Assembly (NCBI GenBank): GCA_022495995.1
Contig: JAFEMH010000336.1
Span: 1-64,000, forward strand
Length of the DNA stretch: 64,000 nt
Direction of reading: 5' to 3'
From: Adenophora triphylla var. japonica
Taxonomy: Eukaryota > Streptophyta > Magnoliopsida > Asterales > Campanulaceae
Position 1 is the first letter of the stretch. The number at the start of each line of letters is the position of its first letter. The position numbers were made by a program, and so were the translations under genes. This document shows positions 56,369 to 64,000 of this stretch, one piece after another. The notes below the pieces were generated by a model, which searched no databases, was not told where the DNA came from, and was given only the letters and a program-made list of their open reading frames with translations.

Positions 56369-58112
56369 CTGTAGAAAACCTGACCACTTTGCATCTGAGT
56401 GTCCACAGCCTAAATATGAATACATGAAAAAGAAAACTTTTCCTTCGAAATTTTCTCATCGTAAGGGAATGGTTGCTGAGGAGGAAGAGAATTCCAAGGA
56501 ATTAGCAACTTGGATTAAAACAGATTCTGAGGATGGAAGTGATGATGAAACCGAAGAGGTTAATCTCTGCTTAGTTGCAGACGCTTCGATGACTCGATTC
56601 TGAATCATTTGAGTTGCATGATATGGAGGAAAAGGAGGTTTTTGCAAAACTTCCAAATTAAAAATTGGATGATGATATTAAACTTACTCCTAGCGTTAAG
56701 ATAGGAAATTGTTCGTATTCACGTCCCATTTTCTCATCTAAAACTGCTCCACCTTCAAAAGCTATTCCAAAAATTTTTTTGAAAAAGGTGGTGGAAGAGG
56801 TTTCTCCCATGGAACATGAAAAGATGTTCAAGGAAGCTGAAATGGTGATCCATCAATTCTCTAATCTTAAGAAAGCCTTAAGCTTAGCTCATGATGAACT
56901 TAATCTGTACAAGACGGAGAAAACCGTGATGAGGTCCGAAATTTCTAATCTTAAGGACCAAATCAAACAGATGACTCCTCTTGCAGATCAAAACCGCATC
57001 CTTGAAACTAAGGTTGCTGCACTTCAACTCAGGAATGATGACTTGGTAACCCAAATCGACGATCGCCAAAAGATTATTGATTCGTGGCTCAAGTCTCAAT
57101 CCACCAAGGATAAAATCTTGGACTTCCAAGTTCCTCCCGGAACTAAGGATGGTCTAGGGTTTGGATCTCGAGGAAGAGGAGAAGTGTGCATCCTCTAGCG
57201 AAAAGGATGAGGAATTTCCGTAACTAACTAAAGAAATTCCCAAGGAGAAGCATGCTAAGGGAAAAGGTAAAGCAAGACAAGTAAATTATGTCTACCCTAA
57301 AGGAAAACAATATGGGAAGAATTACGTGTTAAAACCTAAGAATTTCGTGGAAGCACTGAAGAGGAAATGGCTTATGGAATTGGTAGAATCCCTGCTCCAA
57401 CCTCTTACGGTGGAAAAGGCGGTTCTCGCTAACTCTGTGTCTGACCGCGCTTCTTCTTCGACCGCTCCTCCCGCCTTCAAAAGCAAGAATAGCGTTCCCG
57501 TGAAATACGTGGTCAAAGCAAAGCCTCGTTCCCTTTGTATCACTGGAATGTTAGCCGGAACCGCACCTCCCAAACCGCTTCCTTGTCCCAAACCGCATGA
57601 AACTCCTAAGAAGAGTAAGGAGTTAGTAAAACCTCATGATGCTTGTAGTTTTTATAAATGTTCTGTGTGTGATGGTTTAGGTCACAAGGCTGCAGAATGC
57701 CTTTTGCGGTTCACACCCAATGCCAGAAGAGCAAACCTCCTTCTCACAGGTGTGGGTCGTAAAGGGTTGCTAACTTCAGGACCCAAGGAATAAAGGGGGA
57801 CCTCGTTCTTAATGTTTACATTTCAGTCCTCTCGCTTCATGGCCGGTCACTCCAAGAATAATGAATGGTATCTTGACAAAGGGTCGCTCAAGACATATGA
57901 CCGAGATAGATCATTACTTGAAGATGTCGTTGAAGCAAGTGGTCCATCTCGTAACCTTTGGTGACAACAACAAAGGCAAGACCATTGGATATGGTGTTAT
58001 AAGGAGAGGAAACCTAACTATTGAGAAGGTTTCTCTTGTCGATGGACTCAAGCACAACCTCCTTTCAATTTCTCAATTTTGCGACAAAGGAATGCTTTGC
58101 AACTTCACGTAA
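56369..58112 (+). pseudogene. Copia 2, unit B: gag and protease region
   Basis: It begins inside gag at the zinc knuckle CRKPDHFASECPQP (about 56370-56410) with an acidic tail (TDSEDGSDDETEEVNLCLVA), then a stop (56602). From about 56671 it is a near copy of unit A from 51115: the same coiled coil, knuckle CSVCDGLGHKAAEC (about 57660) and protease C-terminal EKVSLVDGLKHNLLSISQF. Frames differ from unit A by single-base changes around CTG/CAG sites. The left edge is the duplication junction. Confidence 0.88.
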
Positions 58113-60130
58113 TCAAATTGCTTTATCAAAGATAGCATTTCCGGGCGTCACCCTACTCACAGGATTCGTAAGATTAATATTTACATTATTGATCTAAATT
58201 TGCATGTATTATTACTAATCTCGTTTTGTAGCTAAGAATGTGAGCGAAAATAGTTGGCTATGGCACAAGAGGTTGAGCCACTTGAACTTCAAGTATCTTG
58301 CAAAGATTGGTAGGGAAAACCTCGTTCGTGGTTTACCCAAAGTGGCCGACCACCATCCGAGAAATGCAGTGCATGCCGGCCGTAGCAACCGCGTCGTCTT
58401 TCACCAAAGAAGACCGCCCCATCAACTTCAAGATGCTTACAACCGCTTCACATAGATTTGTTTGGACCCGTAACCACCGCCAAAGATTGGAGGAAATAGA
58501 TATACCTTAGTGGTGGTGGATGATTATTCAAGATATACGTGGGTTGAGATGATGATTTCCAAAGATGATTGTTATGAGATTCTCACCGCACTCTTTAGAC
58601 GGCTCCAAACTCAAAAAGAAGATGACATCGTTAGTGTTCGATCGTATAATGGAATGTAATTTAAGAACAATCGGTGTTGCTCAAGATTGTGATGACCATG
58701 GGATTGATCACAATTTTTCCACACCGGGTGTTCCACAACAAAATGGGGTTGTGGAAAGGAAGAATAGGACGTTGATTGAGGCCGGAAAGACAATGATATC
58801 CGAAGCGAAGCTACCTCGCATTTTTGGGTGAAGCAATCAATACCGCATGCTTCACTCGTAACCGCTCCTCATCAACAAAACCTATAATAAGACTCCCTAT
58901 GAGCTTTGGCGAGGAAGAACCCCCAACATTGCATTCTTCAAGATCTTTGGCTGCAAATGCTTTGTCCTCTACAACGGAAGAGAAAATAGAGGTAAATTCG
59001 GAGCCAAGGCCGATGAAGGTATTTTTGTTGGGTATGCTAAACATTCTAAAGCTTTTCGTATTTTCAATAAAACTAGTTTAAAAATAGTAGAGTCTGTCCA
59101 TGTTACTTTTGATGAGCATTCTCTCCTTGAGCCACATTTGGCTCCAAATGTTGCTGATGATTTTGTTGAGCATAATGAACCAGGTGAACCTCAACCTCAA
59201 AATCCAGCACCCTCAACTGACATTCCCTCAAACCGCACCTTTCAAACCGCACCTGAAGAACCCTCTCCAGATGCAACTCCAAGGGAAGAAGAAGTTGAGA
59301 ATTCCCCTATCCAGCTTATAAAACCTCTTCGTCAACTTACCTTTCATGACTTCGCTGAAGGATCTAACGATGTTCCAATTGAAGATCTTCAGCAAACCTC
59401 ACCCAACCGTACTTACCCCTGAGGTTCGTGAAGTCGCTAGCCACCCCTCACAAATGTGATTGGTGATCTGTTTTCCGGTGTTCAAACTAGGAGATCAAAC
59501 TATGACGAGCATACTTCACTTTTGTCTCAAGTTGAACCCAAGAAGATTGATGAAGCACTCCAAGATTCCAGTTGGGTCGTTGCTATGCAAGAAGAACTCA
59601 ACCAGTTTGAAAGATGCAAGGTCTGGACTTTGGTGCCTAGACCTCAGGATCAAGGAGTAATAGGAACTAAGTGGGTATTTAGGAATAAGATGGACGAGAA
59701 TGGAAGCATCACTAGGAATAAAGCAAGGTTGGTTGCACAAGGATATAGGCAAGAAGAAGGAATCGATTATGATGAAACATTTGCTCCTGTTGCAAGATTG
59801 GAAGCTATCAGAATTTTCTTAGCCTACGCCTCTTTCAAGCATTTCAAGTTATATCAAATGGATGTTAAGAGTGCATTCCTCAACGGCGAACTGCAAGAGA
59901 CCGTATATATTGCTCAACCACCTGGATTTGAAGACTCCAAATTTCCCAATCATGTCTACAAACTCCAGAAAGCTTTGTATGGACTTAAGCAAGCTCCAAG
60001 GGCATGGTATGAGACTCTTTCTAAATTTTTACTAGAAAAAGGATTTAAACGCGGTAAAATTGATACAACTCTTTTTATTGCCAAATATAATGAGCATACT
60101 TTACTTGTTCAAATTTATGTTGATGATATT
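58113..60130 (+). pseudogene. Copia 2, unit B: integrase and RT up to YVDD
   Basis: A near copy of unit A 52561-54579. Integrase pieces: WLWHKRLSHLNFKYLAKIG, TPGVPQQNGVVERKNRTL. RT is open over 230 codons (59456-60148): [72 protein letters not shown], ending in VQIYVDDI where the second gypsy 4 LTR starts. This copy keeps the PPGFED and EAIRIF frames that unit A has lost. Confidence 0.9.
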
Positions 60131-61699
60131 TGTTCGGTCGAAACCTAACGGTTTATTTTATATCCGCAAGCGCACGGGCTATTGTAATATAGCGGGTGCA
60201 AGTACGAGTCGATCCCACAGAGACAGGGTTTACTTAAGGGATATTTTTGTCTTTAGAAAATATAAAAAGGATTGGGGGGTAGATAAAATTTGTTTTTAGA
60301 ATAATAGAGAGAGCATAGACAGAAAATACTTTAATTGAATTCTTATAAAACAAAGCATTCTCGGGATTGGAAATCATACACATAATCTTATTCATCAAAT
60401 TGTCATTGTCTTAGAAATAAAAGGTTTTCATAAAAAGCAAGGATGGTATGTTAGGCCTACGCTATTTCGGGCTAGGACAATAGCGTTTGTATTCTTCACT
60501 AATTATGTTCTAACTGTTTGAGAAATCCGTTTATGTTTGACCCCGCCCTGTCACAAACGGGCATTCCGGCTTATCTCTAGCTGACCATAATTAGTAAGAA
60601 TCCATTAAGGACGGAAGTTCAACATACTTTCCATTAAAAGAACATCCCTAGGCCATTGAACTACTCTCGTGATCAATGAACCTAGTTTCCTTATATGGTT
60701 CCGTCAATTGAGATTCTCCGCTAGGTACTTCTCTCAATCGATCGAATCATACAAATTGGATATCGCCAATAAGTAAGGCATTTAGAGAATAATATAAAGA
60801 AATTGTTTTAGATGAAGAAAGAAGACAAGACTAATCATTTTTTAGATGATGAATAAGCATGTTTTTGAGTTTCCAACCCCAAGAATATGGGGGATTACTC
60901 ACAAGCCATTTATAATATAAAAGCAATTAAAATAAGAGATTGAGTAAGAGAGACTTATGATGGACAAATGCTGGAAATAATGCTTCACTTTTATTGATCT
61001 TCTTCCAAAGTAACTTCAAGAACAAAGTAATGACTTGATCTTCAAATCTCCTTGGAAATTGTTATCACAAGTATTTTGTGTTTTCTATCTATCAAATATC
61101 AGTATTTCTCTCTAATGATTCGTGTTTAAGACTCGATCTCTAGGGTCCTATTTATAAAAAGGAGGGAACTCTTCAATCGGGTGCAACCAAAAGGTGCCTT
61201 TACGTCGCAAATACGTTTTGCACGGCCGTGTCAAGGAAGTTGCACGGCCGTGTGACCCTTGGCGCCGCTTTGAATTTAAGTCTTGACACCTTGCACGGCC
61301 GCTCCTAAATAAGCCGCACGGCCGCTCCGCCTGATGACACGGGCGCTCCTTCTTCAAGACACGGCCACTCCATATTTTAGGGCCAAAAATGGCCTGAAAA
61401 ATGCCAAGTGCACGGCCGCTCCATCTCTGCTGCACGGCCGCTCTGTCTGAATTTTAACTTTGTGTGCTTGATTTGGTTGGTGCTCTCCCATGTCTTTTGC
61501 CTTGAAGTGTCCAAGTATCCTTTTGATAAAAATGAACCTAAAACCTGTCTAAAAAGGCAAGAAATATACCAAAAGCGTAAAATCTAGAAAATAAGGAAAA
61601 GAAACTAAAAAGTATAAGAAATGAAATGAAAAATGATGTTTTATGCCATAAAAAGTATATAAAAATAAGGATAAATGACTATATAATAGTCACTTATCA
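60131..61699 (-). mobile_element. Gypsy 4 LTR, second copy (1,569 bp)
   Basis: It is nearly identical to 54580-56146, with the same junction to copia RT and the same ends (on - TGATAAGTGACT...CGACCGAACA). It is the 3' LTR of the - strand element that continues to the right edge. GCACGGCCG motifs are at 61210-61440. Confidence 0.9.
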
Positions 61700-63115
61700 A
61701 ACTCCCCCACACTTAAACCTTTGCTTGTCCCCAAGCAAACTTATAATGAAATATGGGGAGGGAGAAAAATTATGATTGATCCCTCAGAAATAAAGTAGCA
61801 AGCCCTTGAATGCCTTGTAGATAATGCCTTTTATCTATCCAATCATATTTTGAATATCTTTAAAAATTTATTTGGGAAGAAATATTTTAGGGATATTTTA
61901 AAGAGATAAAATGCAAGACAATAACCTAGTATAGCATATATAGAATTTTGACCAAGTAAAGCATGCTAGAAGGAAGAATTTTCTTGGTAGGAAAAGCTAT
62001 CACTTTTTAGAGTGATTTTTTAGAAAAGATGAATTTTATTTTTTTAAGATGTACAAGAAAAGGTATAGACATTTATTCACAATTTAGAAGTTCCGAAGAA
62101 TTGTGTTACATTCTTGAATCACAAAAGGTGAAGAATGGGTGATGGTAGTGGAAAAATCTCGTCAAAGTCAAACAAATTTATCTTATTTTTGTACGTGTTA
62201 TATTTTTGCAAAAGTCCTAAGTTATTCTTGATCCTTTCAAGTAGGAGACATTGTGGTCGCGAGCCCCATGTTCCTAATACTTAGATCAAGAATACTTTTG
62301 GATATTATTTCCTGTTTGGCAAGGAAGCATCGTCGCAGCGAACGCCGTGCCCCGAGTTACTTAGGAGATAATAGGTTTCTTTTTGCTTTTAAGGTTTGGT
62401 GACCATTGTCACTCTTTTATTAATAAGATAGAAGTGTTTTTCTTTGACTTGATTTGAAAATGGAAGGATGGAATTTATGAAAGGGTGTGATTCAAGGGAT
62501 GCAAACAAAAAGGTGCTTCTAAAAAGGGAATAAACATCTAATAAAGATAAAAAATGTACAAACTTAAAGGAATACATTCAAAAATTTGCATATATAACCA
62601 AGCATAAAAGAATTCCTTTCTAATCAAATGCATTTTCCTTGATGAGATTCTATATTGTGCTATACCAACTTATGAGGCTTTCAATTATTTCCTAAAAAGA
62701 TCCCTTATACTTTTCCTTTTTATAGATTTCTAAGTGTATAGAAAATATGAGAGGAAAGATAAAGGCATTTATACTAGGGCAAATGGCAAGCATAAAGATA
62801 ATGATTTTTGATCATCATAGGGATTTTTTTTTTTTTTTTATATACTATTATACATGCATAAAAGAAAAAAAATGCAACTAAGTTAAAAAAAAAAAGAAAA
62901 ATTATACTAGAAAGCAGGTAAATTTTAAAAACTAGAAAGCGAAAAATAAAGCGAAAAATAAAAGGATAGATTTACCCCCCCACACTTGAAATGAACATTG
63001 TCCTCAATGTTTCAAGGAACAAAGAGTAAAAAGATAAGCATGCGGTGGTAAACAAAATTATGATAAATAGTAATATAATCCATCGGTTTACTATTCCGAT
63101 GATGCTTGTTTAAGT
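61700..63115 (-). mobile_element. Gypsy 4 noncoding interior next to 3' LTR
   Basis: On - the LTR-proximal end has the polypurine tract AGTGTGGGGGAGTT preceded by TTGCTTGGGGACAAGCAAAG. A second tract, GTGTGGGGGGGT, preceded by GAAACATTGAGGACAATG, lies at about 62975-63010, close to the end of the gag-protease ORF. No RT or integrase lies between that ORF and the LTR. The rest is AT-rich with A/T runs (62825-62960). Confidence 0.7.
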
Positions 63116-63958
63116 TCATAAGCTCGACCCCTTTTTATCAGTAACAATGGATGGTGAGTGGTATTGTAATGGTCTCTTATCTTTAATAACTCGCCATTCC
63201 TTGCCCTTTGGCGTGATTGAGCTCTTATAATTGATGCACATGCGACATCCCGGTGTGCCTTTTTTCTTAGGCCCCCTACCTTTTGATTTATCAATTTTAT
63301 TATGCTGCCTAGGGTGCATATTTTTCATACCATTATGATCTAAGGGTTTTTTAATTATTATTTTTGAGTCCTTGGATTGCGAGTTTTCACTCTTTTTGTT
63401 ATCATTCTTAGGAGTGTCAACTTCATGGCACGATTTCTTGAGATTTAAGTCTTTAAATTCGACTTTCTTATTTCCAATGTTTAAAGAAAGAGTGTCATTC
63501 TTTACATCTATTATTGCACCAGCGGTGGCAAGAAAAGGTCTTCCTAGAATGATTGGAATTTGGTGATCTTCCTCCATATCAAGAACTACAAAGTCAACCG
63601 GGATGATCAATTTCCCAATTTGACAAGGGACGTCTTCCATAATACCCATCGGGTATTTAATGGAGCGATCCGCTAGTTGGAGAGAAATAGTGGTGGGTTT
63701 CATTTCCCCCACACCTAGTTTCTTACCTACCGAAAGCGGAATGAGGCTCACACTTGCCCCAAGATCTAACAAAGCATTATCAACATTGTATTTACCTATT
63801 TTGCAAGGAATAGAGAAAGTGCCGGGATCTTTTAATTTAGGAGGAAGTTCTCTTTGTAAAATGGCACTTACTTCTTCTGTCAAAGCGACAGTCTTATGCT
63901 CCTCAAGTTTCCTCTTATTTGCAAGAATATCCTTTAAGAACTTAGCATAGGACGGCAT
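63116..63958 (-). CDS. Gypsy 4 gag-protease ORF (Athila-like), partial
   Basis: A 280-codon open frame on -, starting at an internal Met (MPSYAKFLKDILANKRKLEE); the real start is beyond the window. PSYAKFLKDIL and LPPKLKDPGTFSIPCKIG are typical of the gag-protease region of Athila-like plant gypsy elements. The protease has ALLDLGASVSLIPLSV with Leu in place of Ser/Thr (D-L-G-A, the common form in this lineage), and PIILGRPFLATAGAIID. The C-terminal part is Lys/Asn/Ser-rich (KNDNKKSENSQSKDSK) and ends GCRMCINYKSS...DKKGSSL. RT does not follow, so this is either a protein of a non-autonomous element or a truncated polyprotein. Confidence 0.82.
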   Translation of the reverse strand: MPSYAKFLKDILANKRKLEEHKTVALTEEVSAILQRELPPKLKDPGTFSIPCKIGKYNVDNALLDLGASVSLIPLSVGKKLGVGEMKPTTISLQLADRSIKYPMGIMEDVPCQIGKLIIPVDFVVLDMEEDHQIPIILGRPFLATAGAIIDVKNDTLSLNIGNKKVEFKDLNLKKSCHEVDTPKNDNKKSENSQSKDSKIIIKKPLDHNGMKNMHPRQHNKIDKSKGRGPKKKGTPGCRMCINYKSSITPKGKEWRVIKDKRPLQYHSPSIVTDKKGSSL

Positions 63959-64000
63959 TTGTTGAAGGGCATCGGTAAAAGGTATGTTGATGTAAATAGA

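Noticed and set aside
1..64000. CRISPR arrays, bacterial operons, tRNA or rRNA genes
   Set aside because: No regularly spaced short repeats with unique spacers, no bacterial gene features and no cloverleaf-like sequences were seen; the repeats present belong to plant transposons.

Overview
The window is gene-poor plant DNA, almost certainly from a eudicot. It is AT-rich and consists almost entirely of nested transposable elements of plant lineages: Tekay-type chromovirus, Tat-lineage and Athila-like Ty3/gypsy, SIRE-like and other Ty1/copia, CACTA, hAT and Stowaway-like MITEs. No intact host gene is visible. Host sequence appears only as a broken cytochrome P450 exon and as pieces of a mitochondrial ATP synthase beta gene carried inside a CACTA transposon. 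No tRNA, rRNA or CRISPR array is seen.

Layout. 1-6830: Ty3/gypsy chromovirus on + (partial 5' LTR, PBS, gag-PR-RT-RH-IN-chromodomain, truncated 3' LTR), disabled by four in-frame stops and a few frameshifts. 6840-12070: AT-rich DNA with direct and inverted repeats, a pentanucleotide satellite and a P450 exon split by a MITE. 12071-15402: hAT-like remnant that received a second hAT element (12093-14562, perfect 8-bp TSD). 15403-25755: Tat-lineage gypsy on -, itself invaded by a CACTA element (16764-19293), a solo LTR (21834-23123, TSD CCAGG) and a MITE (23542-23820). 27029-39979: complete Tat-lineage element on - with two LTRs and TSD GTAAC; it carries an antisense two-ORF transcription unit with its own TATA box and a clean in-frame 70-bp intron. 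39985-41500: AT-rich DNA with a MITE.

41500-48765: rearranged copia remnants in two head-to-head units sharing one breakpoint; in one unit the gag linker has become a 270-bp AAG tract followed by a TAG tract. 48766-60130: SIRE-like copia with a complete 5' LTR (TGTTGG...CCAACA). It was inserted into the previous copia and split at its YVDD motif by an Athila-like gypsy on -. Copia part plus gypsy LTR were then tandemly duplicated (offset about 5.55 kb). 60131-64000: the second gypsy LTR continues into a gag-protease ORF with no pol before the LTR.

The points most worth following are the ATP synthase beta fragments in the CACTA element, the spliced antisense gene in the 27-40 kb element, the shared copia junctions, and a CTG/CAG-centred pattern of differences between repeat copies that may be a consensus error and could explain some frameshifts. 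All identifications come from motif recognition by eye; no alignment or database search was run.
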